Shown here: positions 1 to 10,620 of the stretch, in pieces | Layout of the letters: every line of letters starts with the position of its first letter | Numbering within the stretch: the stretch's first letter is position 1 | NCBI RefSeq assembly: GCF_000021305.1 | Contig: NC_011772.1 | Location: 1,340,001 to 1,404,000 of the forward strand | Direction: 5' to 3' | Length of the DNA stretch: 64,000 nucleotides | DNA from: Bacillus cereus G9842 | Lineage (GTDB): Bacteria; Bacillota; Bacilli; Bacillales; Bacillaceae_G | Notes under the pieces: generated by a model | What the model saw: only the letters and a program-made list of their open reading frames with translations | Told to the model about the DNA's origin: nothing | The model's database searches: none | Position numbers and translations under genes: made by a program

Positions 1-791
1 CATTAAGAAAAGGACTCGGTGTATTTGCGAATGTTCGCCCTGTAACGGTAGAAAGTGCAACTGCACATTTATCACCATTAAAAAATGTGGATGAAATTGA
101 TTTCGTTGTCGTTCGTGAATTAACAGGCGGAATTTATTTTTCTTATCCGAAAGAGCGAACGGAAGAAGTGGCGACAGATACACTTACGTATCATCGCCAT
201 GAAATTGAACGTATCGTTTCGTATGCTTTTCAATTAGCGAATAAGCGGAAGAAAAAAGTAACATCTATTGATAAAGCGAATGTTTTAGAGTCTAGTAAAC
301 TATGGAGAACTGTGACAGAAGAAGTAGCACTTCGCTACCCAAATGTGGAAGTAGAACACATTTTAGTAGATGCAGCGGCTATGGAATTAATTCGAAATCC
401 AGGAAGATTTGACGTTATTGTAACGGAAAATTTATTTGGTGATATTTTAAGTGATGAGGCTTCAGTATTAGCTGGATCATTAGGAATGCTTCCATCAGCA
501 AGTCACGCTGAAAAGGGGCCTTCATTATACGAGCCTATTCACGGATCAGCGCCGGATATTGCGGGGAAAAATAAGGCGAATCCAATTGCGATGATGCGTT
601 CTGTTGCAATGATGCTTGGGCAATCGTTCGGATTAACGAGGGAAGGATATGCAATTGAAGAAGCAGTTTCTGCAGTCCTTAAATCAGGAAAATGTACAGC
701 AGATATCGGGGGGACTGAAACGACAATTTCATTTACAAAGGCAGTTATTCAAGAAATGGAAGAGCAAGCGTTAGTAGGGAGAGGAAAATAA
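1..791 (+). CDS. leuB: 3-isopropylmalate dehydrogenase, C-terminal part
   Basis: This is the last ~263 codons of LeuB, the cytosolic NAD-dependent enzyme that oxidises and decarboxylates 3-isopropylmalate in leucine synthesis. The reading frame is open from base 3, so the 5' end lies outside the window. Visible family signatures are the NVRP segment near the edge, the Lys/Asp active-site region ([13 protein letters not shown]) and the [13 protein letters not shown] motif of the nucleotide site. The stop codon overlaps the leuC start by one base (TAATG), showing translational coupling in a leu operon. Confidence 0.97.
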   Translation, partial: LRKGLGVFANVRPVTVESATAHLSPLKNVDEIDFVVVRELTGGIYFSYPKERTEEVATDTLTYHRHEIERIVSYAFQLANKRKKKVTSIDKANVLESSKLWRTVTEEVALRYPNVEVEHILVDAAAMELIRNPGRFDVIVTENLFGDILSDEASVLAGSLGMLPSASHAEKGPSLYEPIHGSAPDIAGKNKANPIAMMRSVAMMLGQSFGLTREGYAIEEAVSAVLKSGKCTADIGGTETTISFTKAVIQEMEEQALVGRGK

Positions 792-2185
792 TGGGGAAAA
801 GGTTACTAGATAAGCTTTGGGAAAGACATGTAGTTGCGACTAATGAAAATGGATTGGATTTATTATATATCGATCTACATCTTGTTCATGAAGTAACGTC
901 ACCGCAAGCCTTTGAAGGCTTGCGGCTTACAAATCGAAGAGTCCGCAGACCAGATTTAACATTTGCAACGATGGATCATAATATTCCAACGAAAGATGTT
1001 TGGAATATTACCGATCGTATTGCGAAGCAGCAACTAGATACACTTCGGGAAAATTGTAAACAATTTCAGGTGCCATTAGCGGATATCGGAGATGAAGAGC
1101 AAGGGATCGTTCATGTTATAGGACCAGAACTTGGACTCACACAGCCAGGAAAAACGATTGTTTGTGGTGATAGTCATACAGCAACACACGGTGCTTTTGG
1201 TGCACTAGCGTTTGGTATTGGTACGAGTGAAGTGGAACATGTATTGGCAACGCAAACGTTATGGCAACGAAAGCCGAAAGCGATGGGCATTGAGTTAAAA
1301 GGAAAGTTACCGCAAGGTGTTTATGCGAAAGATATTATTTTACATCTCCTTTCAAAGTACGGAGTAGCAGTTGGAACAGGTTACGTAATGGAGTTTTACG
1401 GAGAGACCATTCATGCTATGGATATGGAAGAGAGGATGACGCTTTGCAATATGGCAATTGAAGGGGGAGCAAAGGCTGGTATTATTGCACCAGATGAAAA
1501 AACGGTTGCTTACGTAAAAGGGCGTAAATATGCGCCGAAAGACTATGAATCTATTAAGAAAAAATGGTCAGAACTTTATACAGATTTAGATGCAGTTTAT
1601 GATTTACATATTTCAGTAGATGTTACGGATTTAGCGCCGTACGTTACGTGGGGAACAAATCCTAGTATGGGTGTTCGGATTGATGAGAAATTGCCAGAAA
1701 AGTATGATGCAAATGACGAAAGAGCGTTTTCTTATATGGGATTGAGTCCCGGACAAAGTACGTATGACATTCCAGTTCAACATGTTTTCATTGGATCTTG
1801 TACAAATTCTAGGCTTTCTGACTTAGAAATTGCTGCATCTGTCGTGAAAGGTAAGAAAGTAAAAGAAGGTGTGCGAGCACTTGTTGTACCCGGATCTCAA
1901 AGGGTAAGAGAAGCAGCGATGCATAAAGGATTACATCGCATATTTGAAGAAGCTGGATTTGAATGGAGAGAGCCCGGATGCTCAATGTGTCTAGGTATGA
2001 ATCCAGATCAAGTGCCTGAAGGAGAACATTGTGCCTCTACGTCAAATCGCAATTTTGAAGGAAGACAAGGAAAGGGAGCACGAACGCATTTAGTTAGCCC
2101 GGCAATGGCGGCTGCGGCTGCGTTATATGGTCATTTTGTTGATATTAGAAAGGAGAGTTATGATGGAGCCATTTCGTATTCATAA
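791..2185 (+). CDS. leuC: 3-isopropylmalate dehydratase large subunit
   Basis: LeuC is the [4Fe-4S] subunit of isopropylmalate isomerase and interconverts 2- and 3-isopropylmalate together with LeuD. The 464-residue length is normal for the bacterial family. Cluster ligands are visible as Cys337 (in GSCTNSR) and Cys397/Cys400 (in GCSMCLG). The aconitase-type CGDSHT motif lies near residue 120. It starts on the leuB stop codon and its 3' end overlaps leuD by 23 bases, so leuBCD are one transcript. In B. subtilis, leuCD is repressed under iron limitation by the sRNA FsrA; an FsrA-like locus is present in this window. Confidence 0.97.
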   Translation: MGKRLLDKLWERHVVATNENGLDLLYIDLHLVHEVTSPQAFEGLRLTNRRVRRPDLTFATMDHNIPTKDVWNITDRIAKQQLDTLRENCKQFQVPLADIGDEEQGIVHVIGPELGLTQPGKTIVCGDSHTATHGAFGALAFGIGTSEVEHVLATQTLWQRKPKAMGIELKGKLPQGVYAKDIILHLLSKYGVAVGTGYVMEFYGETIHAMDMEERMTLCNMAIEGGAKAGIIAPDEKTVAYVKGRKYAPKDYESIKKKWSELYTDLDAVYDLHISVDVTDLAPYVTWGTNPSMGVRIDEKLPEKYDANDERAFSYMGLSPGQSTYDIPVQHVFIGSCTNSRLSDLEIAASVVKGKKVKEGVRALVVPGSQRVREAAMHKGLHRIFEEAGFEWREPGCSMCLGMNPDQVPEGEHCASTSNRNFEGRQGKGARTHLVSPAMAAAAALYGHFVDIRKESYDGAISYS

Positions 2186-2744
2186 AGGTACTGCCGCAGT
2201 ACTGATGAATGATAACATTGATACAGATCAAATTATTCCGAAGCAATATTTAAAGAGAATTGAAAGAACTGGGTTTGGGAAGTTTTTATTTGATGAGTGG
2301 CGATATGATAATAATCGCCAAGAAAACCCTAATTTTCCTCTTAATGCACAAGAAAGAAAAGGAGCCAGCATATTAATTACAGGTGATAATTTTGGATGTG
2401 GCTCGTCAAGAGAACATGCTCCATGGGCGCTTGCTGATTATGGTTTCCGCGTTATTATCGCTGGAGGATTTGCCGATATCTTTTATATGAATTGTATGAA
2501 GAATGGCATGTTACCGATTGTAATGGATAAAGATATGCGTGAACAACTTGCTAAAACAGATGCGAGGGAACAAATCACAGTTGATTTAGAAAATGAAGTA
2601 ATTACAACGAATACGCATAGATTCCATTTTACAATCGAGAAAATGTGGAAAGAGAAGTTATTAAATGGTTTAGATGAAATTAGTATTACAATGCAATATG
2701 AACAAGAAATAAAAGAGTATGAAAGAAAAGTGGCTTTATATTAA
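2163..2744 (+). CDS. leuD: 3-isopropylmalate dehydratase small subunit
   Basis: LeuD (193 residues) supplies the swivelling domain of the isomerase. It shows the [10 protein letters not shown] start region and the [17 protein letters not shown] motif that lines the substrate pocket. The open frame extends upstream to 2127, and two ATGs sit at 2160 and 2163. I chose 2163 because the AGGAG at 2151-2155 then has a 7-base spacer, against 4 bases for 2160. It ends the leu genes. No strong terminator follows, so readthrough into the his leader is possible. Confidence 0.95.
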   Translation: MEPFRIHKGTAAVLMNDNIDTDQIIPKQYLKRIERTGFGKFLFDEWRYDNNRQENPNFPLNAQERKGASILITGDNFGCGSSREHAPWALADYGFRVIIAGGFADIFYMNCMKNGMLPIVMDKDMREQLAKTDAREQITVDLENEVITTNTHRFHFTIEKMWKEKLLNGLDEISITMQYEQEIKEYERKVALY

Positions 2745-2770
2745 AAAAGTGACGGAATATTAAAAATGTA

Positions 2771-2799
2771 TTTACATTCAAAATTAACTGTTATATACT
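2771..2799 (+). promoter_or_regulatory. Promoter of the his operon leader
   Basis: TTTACA (2771-2776) and TATACT (2794-2799) are separated by 17 bases, a good sigma-A promoter. It lies after leuD and before the histidine leader peptide, so the his genes have their own start of transcription at about 2806. Confidence 0.7.
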
Positions 2800-2833
2800 A
2801 TGTGAAAATCAGAGGAGAAAGGGAGTAAGTATT

Positions 2834-2887
2834 ATGAATATCGTGCGATCTATTACAATGCTTACACAACTACATCATCATACATGA
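2834..2887 (+). CDS. Histidine leader peptide (17 residues, HHH)
   Basis: This short ORF encodes MNIVRSITMLTQLHHHT. It is preceded by GGGAG at 2821-2825 with an 8-base spacer. Three consecutive CAT histidine codons (2873-2881) lie just before the TGA stop (2885-2887). Its position between a promoter and a strong terminator, directly upstream of hisZ, identifies it as a leader peptide for ribosome-mediated attenuation: slow decoding of the His codons would signal shortage of charged tRNA-His. The peptide probably has no function after synthesis. Inferred from sequence. Confidence 0.8.
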   Translation: MNIVRSITMLTQLHHHT

Positions 2888-2888
2888 A

Positions 2889-2997
2889 ACCCTTGAACCT
2901 AGCGTGAAAACGTGTAGGTACAAGGGGTATTCCCGTTGTACCTACACTCTATTGAAGAGCCTTGTAGGTATTTTGTCTACAAGGCTCTTTTTATTTT
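2889..2997 (+). promoter_or_regulatory. Histidine operon attenuator (alternative hairpins and terminator)
   Basis: Five segments can pair in competing ways. Segment 1 (2890-2901) pairs with segment 2 (2915-2926). Segment 2 (GTGTAGGTACAA, 2912-2923) pairs perfectly with segment 3 (TTGTACCTACAC, 2936-2947). Segment 3 (2939-2946) pairs with segment 4 (TGTAGGTA, 2963-2970). Segment 4 pairs with segment 5 in a 13-bp terminator (2955-2967 with 2977-2989) followed by a T-rich run. A ribosome stalled at the His codons leaves segment 1 free, allowing 1:2 and then antiterminator 3:4. A ribosome at the stop codon masks segment 1, favouring 2:3 and the 4:5 terminator. No T-box motif is present. Confidence 0.8.
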
Positions 2998-3053
2998 CGG
3001 CTTAGGTGAATGAAATCGGCATACATTAGAAGGGGAAAGGTGTGAAAATTTAG

Positions 3054-4316
3054 ATGACAAAATGGAAGCGGGCAAACCCGAATGGAACGAGAGATTATTT
3101 ATTCGAAGAATGTACATTAATTGAAGAAGTGGAGCAAAAATTAAGGCTTACTTTTTTAGAGAGAGGTTATGAGGAAATAAGAACACCTACAATTGAATTT
3201 TATGATGTTTTTGCATTTCAAAATAGACCGATAGATGAAGAGAAGATGTATAAATTTTTTGATGAAAAGGGAAGGATTATCGTTTTACGTCCAGATATGA
3301 CAATTCCTTTAGCGAGAGTTATTGGAACACAGAGATGGGATACGCCACTTAAAGTGACGTATAGCGGGAATGTATTTCGAGCAAATGAATCCCATTCTGG
3401 AAAATATAATGAAATCGTACAAAGTGGTATTGAAGTTATCGGGATTGATAATGTAAGAGCTGAAATTGAATGCGTAATAAGTGTCATTCAAGCACTTCAA
3501 AAGTTGAATGTGCAATCTTTTACAATTGAGATTGGGCAAGTACAGTTATATAAATGTATTGTAAAAAAGCTCTCCATCCATGATGAAGAAGAAAGGGTAC
3601 TTAGAACGTATATAGAAAGTAAAAATTATGCTGCCCTCTCAAATTTCATCGGAGAAAAGAAATTAGATCGATGCGATGAGACAGTAAGATTACTTGAGAA
3701 ATTACCGAGGCTATTTGGAAATTTAGAAGTTATTGAGGAAGCAGAAAAGCTTGCTTCAAGTAATGAAATGAAAATGGCAATTGCAAGAGTAAAAGAAATG
3801 TATGAAACAATGGAAACGTTAGGATATGGTTCTTACATATCAATTGATTTAGGCATGATTCAACACTTAGATTACTATACGGGTGTTATTTTCAAAGGAT
3901 ATATATATGAAATTGGAGAAGAAATCGTTAGTGGCGGAAGATATGATGAGCTAATTGGGAATTTTGGAGAAACGCTGCCGGCTGTTGGACTCGCGGTGCA
4001 AGTAAATCAAATTGTGAAGGCGCTACAAGAGCAGCAAGAACCATATGAACGAAATCAAATTGATATTGTGATTCATTATGAGTTAAATAGATTAGCAGAA
4101 GCAGAAAGGTTACGAAATTTACTTCGAAAGGACGGGAAAAATGCCTGGTTATCTCTATTCTCTAATTTAAGCGATACCTTTCAATTTGCAAGAAAAAATA
4201 AAATAGGAACGGTCGTTGAGGCAAAGAATGAATACTTAGTGGAATATGTGTGGAATGAGAAATGGGTAGTCCAGAAAGAAGGAGAGACTTCATGCGTAAC
4301 ATTCAAATTGCGTTAA
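3054..4316 (+). CDS. hisZ: ATP phosphoribosyltransferase regulatory subunit
   Basis: HisZ is a catalytically inactive histidyl-tRNA synthetase paralogue that binds short-form HisG and confers activity and histidine feedback. The 420-residue protein shows class II synthetase-like segments: [10 protein letters not shown] at the N terminus, [13 protein letters not shown], and [13 protein letters not shown]. It lies at the head of the his operon and overlaps the 211-residue short HisG by 25 bases, which supports HisZ over a tRNA synthetase. ATG 3054 follows a moderate GAAAGG-type site. Expression should be controlled by the attenuator just upstream. Confidence 0.95.
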   Translation: MTKWKRANPNGTRDYLFEECTLIEEVEQKLRLTFLERGYEEIRTPTIEFYDVFAFQNRPIDEEKMYKFFDEKGRIIVLRPDMTIPLARVIGTQRWDTPLKVTYSGNVFRANESHSGKYNEIVQSGIEVIGIDNVRAEIECVISVIQALQKLNVQSFTIEIGQVQLYKCIVKKLSIHDEEERVLRTYIESKNYAALSNFIGEKKLDRCDETVRLLEKLPRLFGNLEVIEEAEKLASSNEMKMAIARVKEMYETMETLGYGSYISIDLGMIQHLDYYTGVIFKGYIYEIGEEIVSGGRYDELIGNFGETLPAVGLAVQVNQIVKALQEQQEPYERNQIDIVIHYELNRLAEAERLRNLLRKDGKNAWLSLFSNLSDTFQFARKNKIGTVVEAKNEYLVEYVWNEKWVVQKEGETSCVTFKLR

Positions 4317-4927
4317 CGAAAGGAAGATTAGAAAAACATGTAATTCCACTCTTTGAGCAGATTGGAATTGATTGTTCGGAACTCAAAAATAAAGGTCGGA
4401 AGCTTGTATTTCAAAGTAAAAATACAAATGTTTCATTTATTTTAGTAAAAGCGGTTGATGTTGCTACTTATGTAGAACATGGGGTAGCTGATATTGGGAT
4501 CGTTGGAAAAGATATTTTAATGGAAAACGAGAAAGATATTTATGAAATGCTGGATTTAGGAGTAGGGATTTGTAAGTTTTGTGTTGCTTCTATTCCTACG
4601 TATAATCCGAAAAGTTACCGGAAGAAAAGAATTGCTACGAAATACCCACATATTACTTCTACTTATTTTCATGATAAGGGAGAGGACGTAGAAATTATTA
4701 AAATAGAAGGTTCTGTAGAAATCGCTCCTCTTCTTGGATTGGCAGATGCAATTGTAGATATTGTTGAAACAGGAAAAACATTACAAGAGAATGGACTTAT
4801 TGTATTTGAGGAAATGCACTCTATATCGGCTCGGATGATTGTAAATAAGGCGGCCTTAAAAACTAAAAAAGACGAAATATTCAGTATTGTAAATATGATG
4901 GAGCAAGAAATCTTATCAGGGAAATAG
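4292..4927 (+). CDS. hisG: ATP phosphoribosyltransferase, short form
   Basis: HisG condenses ATP with PRPP, the first committed step of histidine synthesis. At 211 residues it lacks the C-terminal ACT-like regulatory domain of the long form and therefore needs HisZ. The N-terminal IALTKGRL motif and the PRPP-binding segment around [18 protein letters not shown] are visible. The frame is open from 4262, but ATG 4292 is preceded by GGAGAGA and gives the expected N terminus [13 protein letters not shown]. Confidence 0.96.
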   Translation: MRNIQIALTKGRLEKHVIPLFEQIGIDCSELKNKGRKLVFQSKNTNVSFILVKAVDVATYVEHGVADIGIVGKDILMENEKDIYEMLDLGVGICKFCVASIPTYNPKSYRKKRIATKYPHITSTYFHDKGEDVEIIKIEGSVEIAPLLGLADAIVDIVETGKTLQENGLIVFEEMHSISARMIVNKAALKTKKDEIFSIVNMMEQEILSGK

Positions 4928-4938
4928 GAGGACTTAAA

Positions 4939-6228
4939 ATGGAAATCATTTATGAAGACTTTAAGGAGGCATTATCTAAAATAAAAGTGCTAAGAGAAAA
5001 CGCTAATATAATAGAAGAAACTGTTCAAAGAAGTGTAAGAGAAATCATTAGAAATGTAAGGGAAGGGAAAGATGAGGCTTTATCTTTCTATACAAAAAAG
5101 TTTGATGGTGTAGAGATGAAAGATTTTTGTGTAAGTGAAGAAGAAATACAGCAAGCGAGTATGCTTGTAGAGAATTCATTTTTAGAAGCTTTAAAAGAGG
5201 CGAAGAAAAACATTGTTTCGTATCACGAAAAGCAAAAGAAGTACTCAATATTCGATTGTGAAAGTAAAGGCATAATTAGAGGACAGCTCATTCGGCCATT
5301 AGAAAATATAGGTGTATATGTACCGGGTGGGACAGCCTCATATCCTTCTTCAGTATTAATGAATGTATTGCCGGCGAAACTCGCAGGTGTGAAAAAAATT
5401 GTAATGGTAACACCGCCGAGGAAAGAAGGAATTGATCCTCATATATTAGCTGCTGCAAATCTTGCGGGGGTAGATGAAATTTATACGATAGGTGGCGCGC
5501 AAGCAATTGCGGCTTTAGCATACGGGACGGAATCGATTCCGAAAGTGGATAAAATAGTTGGACCGGGAAATTTGTACGTCGCTCTAGCGAAACGAGAAGT
5601 ATACGGAATAGTAAATATCGATATGATTGCTGGTCCATCAGAAATTGTAGTTGTCGCGGATGAAACAGGTAATGCAAAATATATCGCAGCGGATTTATTA
5701 TCGCAAGCAGAGCATGATGAGAGAGCAACGGCAATTTGTATTACAACGAATATGGAACTAGCTAAAGAAGTAGAAAAAGAGGTAGAAAGACAGTTAGAAA
5801 TGTTACCAAGAAGTGAAATTGCACGTGAATCAATAAATAGAAATGGAGCCATCTTTATCGTTCCTTCTTTAGAGGAGGCACTAAAGTTATCAAATGAAAT
5901 TGCTCCAGAACATTTAGAGTTACATATAAAAGAACCGATGAATGCTCTAGATTATGTGAAACATGCAGGCTCTATTTTCCTTGGGCCATATGCACCTGAA
6001 CCGCTCGGGGATTATTTGGCGGGACCGAATCATGTATTACCAACGAGCGGAACGGCAAGATTTTTTTCTCCGTTATCAGTCGATGATTTCGTGAAAAAAT
6101 CAAGTTTTATTTCTTATACGGAGGAAGCATTAAAAAATGTACAGCATCATATTGTAGAGCTTGCAAATAAAGAAGGGTTACATGCACATGCGAGAGCAAT
6201 CCAAATAAGGTTTGAGGAGGAAAAATAA
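4939..6228 (+). CDS. hisD: Histidinol dehydrogenase
   Basis: HisD is a zinc-dependent, NAD-linked enzyme that oxidises L-histidinol twice to histidine. The 429-residue length is standard. Family signatures include [18 protein letters not shown], the GPGN segment, [11 protein letters not shown], and the QAEHDERA zinc/active-site region. It starts 11 bases after hisG behind AGGAGG and its stop overlaps the hisB start (TAATG). Confidence 0.97.
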   Translation: MEIIYEDFKEALSKIKVLRENANIIEETVQRSVREIIRNVREGKDEALSFYTKKFDGVEMKDFCVSEEEIQQASMLVENSFLEALKEAKKNIVSYHEKQKKYSIFDCESKGIIRGQLIRPLENIGVYVPGGTASYPSSVLMNVLPAKLAGVKKIVMVTPPRKEGIDPHILAAANLAGVDEIYTIGGAQAIAALAYGTESIPKVDKIVGPGNLYVALAKREVYGIVNIDMIAGPSEIVVVADETGNAKYIAADLLSQAEHDERATAICITTNMELAKEVEKEVERQLEMLPRSEIARESINRNGAIFIVPSLEEALKLSNEIAPEHLELHIKEPMNALDYVKHAGSIFLGPYAPEPLGDYLAGPNHVLPTSGTARFFSPLSVDDFVKKSSFISYTEEALKNVQHHIVELANKEGLHAHARAIQIRFEEEK

Positions 6229-6812
6229 TGCGTCAGTCCAGTCAAGTACGTCAGACGACAGAAACAAAAATTAAATTAAGTTTGCAGCTTGATGAAAGTA
6301 CGAATGTATCTATTCAAACGGGGATTGGTTTTTTCGATCATATGCTGACTTTATTTGCTAGACATGGAAGATTTGGATTGCAAGTTGAGGCAGAAGGTGA
6401 TGTATTTGTCGATGCACATCACACCGTTGAAGATGTTGGAATTGTACTCGGAAATTGCTTGAAAGAAGCATTGCAAAATAAAGAGAGAATTAATCGTTAC
6501 GGTTCAGCGTATGTACCGATGGATGAATCTTTAGGATTTGTCGCAATTGATATAAGTGGACGCTCATATTGTGTATTTCAAGGGGAATTAACAAATCCGA
6601 AGCTCGGGGATTTTGATACAGAATTGACGGAAGAATTTTTTAGAGCAGTTGCACATGCTGCCAATATTACATTACATGCGCGCGTTCTATATGGAAGTAA
6701 TACACATCACAAAATTGAAGCATTATTTAAAGCTTTTGGTAGAGCGCTTAGAGAAGCGGTCGAAAAAAATGCCAACATTACTGGTGTAAATTCAACGAAA
6801 GGGATGTTGTAA
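6228..6812 (+). CDS. hisB: Imidazoleglycerol-phosphate dehydratase
   Basis: This monofunctional HisB (194 residues) dehydrates imidazole glycerol phosphate and needs Mn. Metal-binding histidine motifs are visible: [14 protein letters not shown] near residue 35, [11 protein letters not shown] near residue 63, and [31 protein letters not shown] residues near the C terminus. There is no fused phosphatase domain, and a separate hisJ lies downstream. It overlaps hisD by one base and abuts hisH. Confidence 0.97.
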   Translation: MRQSSQVRQTTETKIKLSLQLDESTNVSIQTGIGFFDHMLTLFARHGRFGLQVEAEGDVFVDAHHTVEDVGIVLGNCLKEALQNKERINRYGSAYVPMDESLGFVAIDISGRSYCVFQGELTNPKLGDFDTELTEEFFRAVAHAANITLHARVLYGSNTHHKIEALFKAFGRALREAVEKNANITGVNSTKGML

Positions 6813-7442
6813 TTGATTGCCATTATAGATTATGGAATGGGGAATATTCGTAGTGTAGAGCAAGCATTAAAATATATTGGGGCAGAGCACATTGTAACGA
6901 GTGATAAAGAAGAGATATTGAGAAGCGATGGCGTGATTTTACCGGGAGTAGGTGCATTTCCGAAAGCGATGGAAGTATTAGAAGAAAGAGATTTAGTGTG
7001 TGTACTAAAAGAAGTTTGTGATATAGGAAAACCACTCCTCGGTATATGTTTGGGCATGCAGCTTTTATTTGAACGAAGTGAGGAACTAAAAGGTTGTAGT
7101 GGGTTAGGTTTACTACCAGGGGAAATTCGTAAGTTAAAAGTTTCGTATAAAATTCCTCATATGGGATGGAATGAATTAAGGAAGGAAAGAGAATTTCCGC
7201 TTTGGAATGGATTAGTAGATGGTTCTTTCGTGTATTATGTTCATTCATATTACGCGGATTGTCCAGATGAAATTGTATGCGGAGTAAGTGATTATGGAAT
7301 GCAAGTACCAGGGTTTGTAGCGAAAGGAAATGTATTTGGTGCACAGTTTCATCCAGAAAAAAGTGGTGAAATTGGCATGCAAATATTAAAAAATTTTCAA
7401 GGGGTGGTAGAAGCATGGAAATCTTCCCGGCTATCGATTTAA
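6813..7442 (+). CDS. hisH: Imidazole glycerol phosphate synthase, glutaminase subunit
   Basis: HisH hydrolyses glutamine and channels ammonia to HisF. This class I glutamine amidotransferase (209 residues) has the nucleophile elbow GICLGMQLL with the catalytic Cys, and the FHPEKS segment carrying His and Glu. The start is TTG at 6813, directly after the hisB stop; the product then begins [11 protein letters not shown] as expected. It overlaps hisA by 28 bases. Confidence 0.95.
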   Translation: MIAIIDYGMGNIRSVEQALKYIGAEHIVTSDKEEILRSDGVILPGVGAFPKAMEVLEERDLVCVLKEVCDIGKPLLGICLGMQLLFERSEELKGCSGLGLLPGEIRKLKVSYKIPHMGWNELRKEREFPLWNGLVDGSFVYYVHSYYADCPDEIVCGVSDYGMQVPGFVAKGNVFGAQFHPEKSGEIGMQILKNFQGVVEAWKSSRLSI

Positions 7443-8134
7443 AGGAAGGGCGATGCGTTAGACTTTATCAAGGAGAGTTTAGTAAAGAAACGGTGATGAA
7501 TGAAGATCCGGTAGCGCAGGCGATCATATTTGAAAAGCTTGGAGCGGAAATACTACACATTGTTGATTTAGACGGTGCAATTGCTGGCGAGTCGCTAAAT
7601 TTTCTCGTCATTGAAAAAATCTGCAAGGCGGTACGTATTCCTGTGCAAGTGGGAGGAGGAATTCGTTCACTTAAAGCGGTGGAGAAGTTATTGTCAGTAG
7701 GTGTAGAAAAAGTGATTTTAGGAACAGCGGCTCTTTATGATAAGTCATTTTTAGAGGAAGCAGTTCATCTATATAAAGAGAAAATCATTGTTGGAATTGA
7801 TGCGAAAAATGGTTTCGTAGCAACGAGAGGTTGGCTTGATTTGTCTGAAATTTCTTATATTAGTTTAGCGAAACAAATGGAAAGTTTAGGTGTTCAAACG
7901 ATTGTGTTTACAGACATTTCGAAAGACGGGACGCTTGCAGGGCCAAATTTTGAACAATTGACGTTACTTCAAAAAAGTGTGGGCATTCGTCTCATTGCCT
8001 CTGGAGGAGTGGCATCTATTCAAGATGTGAAAAAGTTAAATGATATGAATATATATGGTGTCATAATTGGAAAGGCGCTTTACGAGAAAAAGATTGATTT
8101 AGAAGAAGTATTACAGGTAACGAAGTTATGTTAG
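7415..8134 (+). CDS. hisA: ProFAR isomerase
   Basis: HisA is a (beta/alpha)8 barrel that isomerises ProFAR to PRFAR by an Amadori rearrangement. The 239-residue protein starts [17 protein letters not shown], with the catalytic Asp in AIDLK; the second catalytic Asp sits near GIDAKNG. Phosphate-binding segments (VGGGIRS, ASGGVAS) are present. It begins inside hisH behind GGGGTGG and overlaps hisF by seven bases. Confidence 0.97.
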   Translation: MEIFPAIDLKEGRCVRLYQGEFSKETVMNEDPVAQAIIFEKLGAEILHIVDLDGAIAGESLNFLVIEKICKAVRIPVQVGGGIRSLKAVEKLLSVGVEKVILGTAALYDKSFLEEAVHLYKEKIIVGIDAKNGFVATRGWLDLSEISYISLAKQMESLGVQTIVFTDISKDGTLAGPNFEQLTLLQKSVGIRLIASGGVASIQDVKKLNDMNIYGVIIGKALYEKKIDLEEVLQVTKLC

Positions 8135-8886
8135 CGAAACGAATTATTCCATGTCTAGATGTGAAAGAAGGGCGAGTCGTAAAGGGTGTAAATTTTATAG
8201 GATTACAAGATGTCGGTGATCCGGTTGAAATAGCTGAAGCATATAACGAGGCAGGGGCAGATGAAATCGTATTTTTAGATATTACGGCGACCCATGAAGG
8301 AAGAAAAACGATTATAGATGTTGTAGAAAAAACAGCAGCAAAAGTATTTATTCCTCTTACGGTTGGCGGGGGGATTTCAAGTGTGAAAGATATGTACAAT
8401 TTACTAAGAGCTGGAGCAGACAAAGTTTCAATAAACTCAGCGGCAGTGCGAAACCCGAAGCTAATCGAAGAAGGGGCAGAACACTTTGGATCACAATGTA
8501 TTGTCGTCGCAATTGACGCTAGAAAAGTAGCGGAAGATAAATGGAACGTATACGTCAACGGTGGAAGAGTTGACACAGAAATGGATGCTATAGAATGGGC
8601 GAAGCGTGTTGTTAAGCTCGGGGCGGGTGAAATTTTGTTAACGAGTATGGATGCAGATGGAACGAAAAGTGGATATGATCTTCGTTTAACAGAAGAGATT
8701 TCAAAAAGTGTTTCCATTCCAGTCATCGCATCAGGGGGCTGTGGTCATACGGATCACATTATAGAAGTTTTTCAAAAGACAACGGTTGATGCAGCGTTAG
8801 CGGCATCCATATTTCATTATGGTGAGGCGACAGTGCAGAGTGTAAAGCGAAAATTAAGAGATGCAAATGTTGAGGTGCGGTTATGA
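8128..8886 (+). CDS. hisF: Imidazole glycerol phosphate synthase, cyclase subunit
   Basis: HisF is the barrel partner of HisH and forms imidazole glycerol phosphate and AICAR from PRFAR and ammonia. The 252-residue protein begins [20 protein letters not shown] with the catalytic Asp in CLDV. It has the VGGGISS phosphate loop and an [11 protein letters not shown] segment with the second catalytic Asp. The stop overlaps hisI by four bases (ATGA). Confidence 0.97.
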   Translation: MLAKRIIPCLDVKEGRVVKGVNFIGLQDVGDPVEIAEAYNEAGADEIVFLDITATHEGRKTIIDVVEKTAAKVFIPLTVGGGISSVKDMYNLLRAGADKVSINSAAVRNPKLIEEGAEHFGSQCIVVAIDARKVAEDKWNVYVNGGRVDTEMDAIEWAKRVVKLGAGEILLTSMDADGTKSGYDLRLTEEISKSVSIPVIASGGCGHTDHIIEVFQKTTVDAALAASIFHYGEATVQSVKRKLRDANVEVRL

Positions 8887-9188
8887 AACCTAATTTTTCA
8901 AAAGGATTAATACCAGCAATTGTCATCGAAGAAGGTACGAAAGAAGTTTTAATGCTAGCTTATATGAATGAAGACGCATATGAAAAAACGTTAGAGACGA
9001 AAAGAACATGGTTTTATTCTCGTTCGAGGCAGTCGTTATGGAATAAGGGAGAAACATCAGGGAATGTTCAATATGTGCAATCTCTATACTTAGATTGTGA
9101 TCAAGATTCAATTGTTGTGAATGTGAAACAAGTAGGGCCTGCTTGTCATACGGGGGAGAAGACATGCTTTCACTATCAAATTATATAG
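8883..9188 (+). CDS. hisI: Phosphoribosyl-AMP cyclohydrolase
   Basis: This monofunctional zinc enzyme (101 residues) opens the purine ring of phosphoribosyl-AMP. Metal-binding residues are seen in [10 protein letters not shown] and [10 protein letters not shown]. In many bacteria it is fused to HisE; here the two are separate adjacent genes. It overlaps hisF by four bases. The frame ends 11 bases before hisE. Confidence 0.95.
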   Translation: MKPNFSKGLIPAIVIEEGTKEVLMLAYMNEDAYEKTLETKRTWFYSRSRQSLWNKGETSGNVQYVQSLYLDCDQDSIVVNVKQVGPACHTGEKTCFHYQII

Positions 9189-9199
9189 GGGGGATACAT

Positions 9200-9523
9200 A
9201 TGGAAAATGCCTTTAAGTTGCTGTATAAAACAATTGAAGAACGAAAGGAAAGCCCACTTCCTGAATCGTATACAAATTATTTATTTTCAAAAGGAGAAGA
9301 TAAAATTTTAAAGAAAATTGGTGAAGAGTGCGCTGAAGTAATTATCGCATGTAAAAATAATGATAAAGAAGAAGTAGTGAAAGAAATGGTTGATGTATTT
9401 TATCACTGTTTCGTTTTATTGGCTGAAAAAAATATTGCATTGGAAGATGTCATGCGAGAGGTGAAAGAACGAAATGGAAAGCTTTCGAGAGTTGGGGATA
9501 GAAGGGAAATAGATACATTATAA
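9200..9523 (+). CDS. hisE: Phosphoribosyl-ATP pyrophosphatase
   Basis: HisE (107 residues) removes pyrophosphate from phosphoribosyl-ATP. It is a MazG-like all-alpha protein with the metal-binding EECAEV segment near residue 48 and EMVDVFYH downstream. The frame is open from 9143, but ATG 9200 lies behind a GGGGGGAT site at a good distance and gives the normal length. Confidence 0.95.
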   Translation: MENAFKLLYKTIEERKESPLPESYTNYLFSKGEDKILKKIGEECAEVIIACKNNDKEEVVKEMVDVFYHCFVLLAEKNIALEDVMREVKERNGKLSRVGDRREIDTL

Positions 9524-9535
9524 GGGGGAATGTAT

Positions 9536-10552
9536 ATGAAAGTAGATTATCATCTTCACTTAGAAGAAGGACCGTATTCAATAAGATGGCTTGCTAAAAT
9601 AAATGAAGCGTTGGAATGTTATGAACCGCTTCAAGAAAGGCATTCTATTGATTGGCTTATGAAAACACAAGAGCGTTTGCAAAAGCGTGTGAAGGAAGGG
9701 CCATTTACAAAAGAATGGATGGATCTCTATTTAGAAGAAGCTGTGCGAAAAGGAATAAAAGAAGTGGGAATTGTTGATCATCTATATCGTTTTCATGAAG
9801 CGAAAGGATATTATGAAAAATATGTAGATATTAGTGATTCTAAGCTTGGTCGTATACAGAAGGAATGGTTAGATCAAGTAAGGGTAGTTTCACTGTATGA
9901 TTTTACAAAGGCAATTGAAGAAGCGAAAGAACGATGGAGTAAAAGAGGTGTCACACTTAAACTTGGAATTGAAGCGGATTATTTTCTTGATTGTGAAGGA
10001 GAGTTAAAAGAATTATTAGCGCTAGGAGACTTTGATTATGTAATTGGTTCCGTTCATTTTCTAAATGGCTGGGGATTTGATAATCCGGATACGAAAGAAT
10101 ATTTTGAGGTGCATGACCTACGCACATTATACGATACGTTTTTTAAAACAGTTGAGAGTGCGATTCATACAGAGTTATTTGATATTATCGCTCATCTTGA
10201 TAATATAAAAGTATTTAATTATCGATTGGATGAGAATGAACAGCTTTCTTATTATAAGGAAATTGCCTGTGCGTTAGTAGAAACGAATACGGCAACAGAA
10301 ATAAATGCAGGACTGTACTATCGTTACCCTGTTCGTGAGATGTGCCCAAGTCCACTATATTTACAAGTATTAGCTAAGTATGGTGTTCCAATTACGATTT
10401 CTTCGGATGCCCATTATCCAAATGATTTAGGGAATTATGTACAAGAAAATGTACAAACATTACGAGCTCACGGTGTTACTCAGGTCGCAACATTTACGAA
10501 GCGAGCAAGAGTAATGAGGTTGCTTGAAGAAGAAGTAACAAATTTAAAATGA
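9536..10552 (+). CDS. hisJ: Histidinol-phosphatase, PHP family
   Basis: This PHP-domain phosphatase (338 residues) releases phosphate from L-histidinol phosphate and completes the pathway. Metal-binding motifs are visible: DYHLHLEEG at the N terminus, GIVDHLYRFHE near residue 80, GSVHF near residue 172 and SSDAHYP near the C terminus. An ATG at 9530 lies only one base after the AGGGGG site, so I chose ATG 9536 (seven-base spacer). It is the last his gene and is somewhat longer than B. subtilis HisJ. Confidence 0.9.
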   Translation: MKVDYHLHLEEGPYSIRWLAKINEALECYEPLQERHSIDWLMKTQERLQKRVKEGPFTKEWMDLYLEEAVRKGIKEVGIVDHLYRFHEAKGYYEKYVDISDSKLGRIQKEWLDQVRVVSLYDFTKAIEEAKERWSKRGVTLKLGIEADYFLDCEGELKELLALGDFDYVIGSVHFLNGWGFDNPDTKEYFEVHDLRTLYDTFFKTVESAIHTELFDIIAHLDNIKVFNYRLDENEQLSYYKEIACALVETNTATEINAGLYYRYPVREMCPSPLYLQVLAKYGVPITISSDAHYPNDLGNYVQENVQTLRAHGVTQVATFTKRARVMRLLEEEVTNLK

Positions 10553-10620
10553 AACGCGATTTTTTGATGAAAACCGTCCTTTTTGTTCAAAATAAGAAAG
10601 AATGAAAAGGAGGGTAAGAA

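Noticed and set aside
2889..2997. T-box interpretation of the his leader
   Set aside because: There is no GGTGG-ACCGCG motif, AGTA box or stem I element. The His codon run and alternative pairings fit peptide-based attenuation.
3054..4316. Histidyl-tRNA synthetase (hisS)
   Set aside because: It heads a his operon and is coupled to a 211-residue HisG, which requires HisZ. Key synthetase histidine-site motifs are not intact and the length suits HisZ.
6823..7416. Long minus-strand ORF opposite hisH
   Set aside because: It mirrors the codon pattern of hisH and has no ribosome binding site or recognisable domain; it is an antisense shadow.
8061..8726. Long minus-strand ORF opposite hisF
   Set aside because: It is a shadow of hisF with no start signal and low-complexity product.
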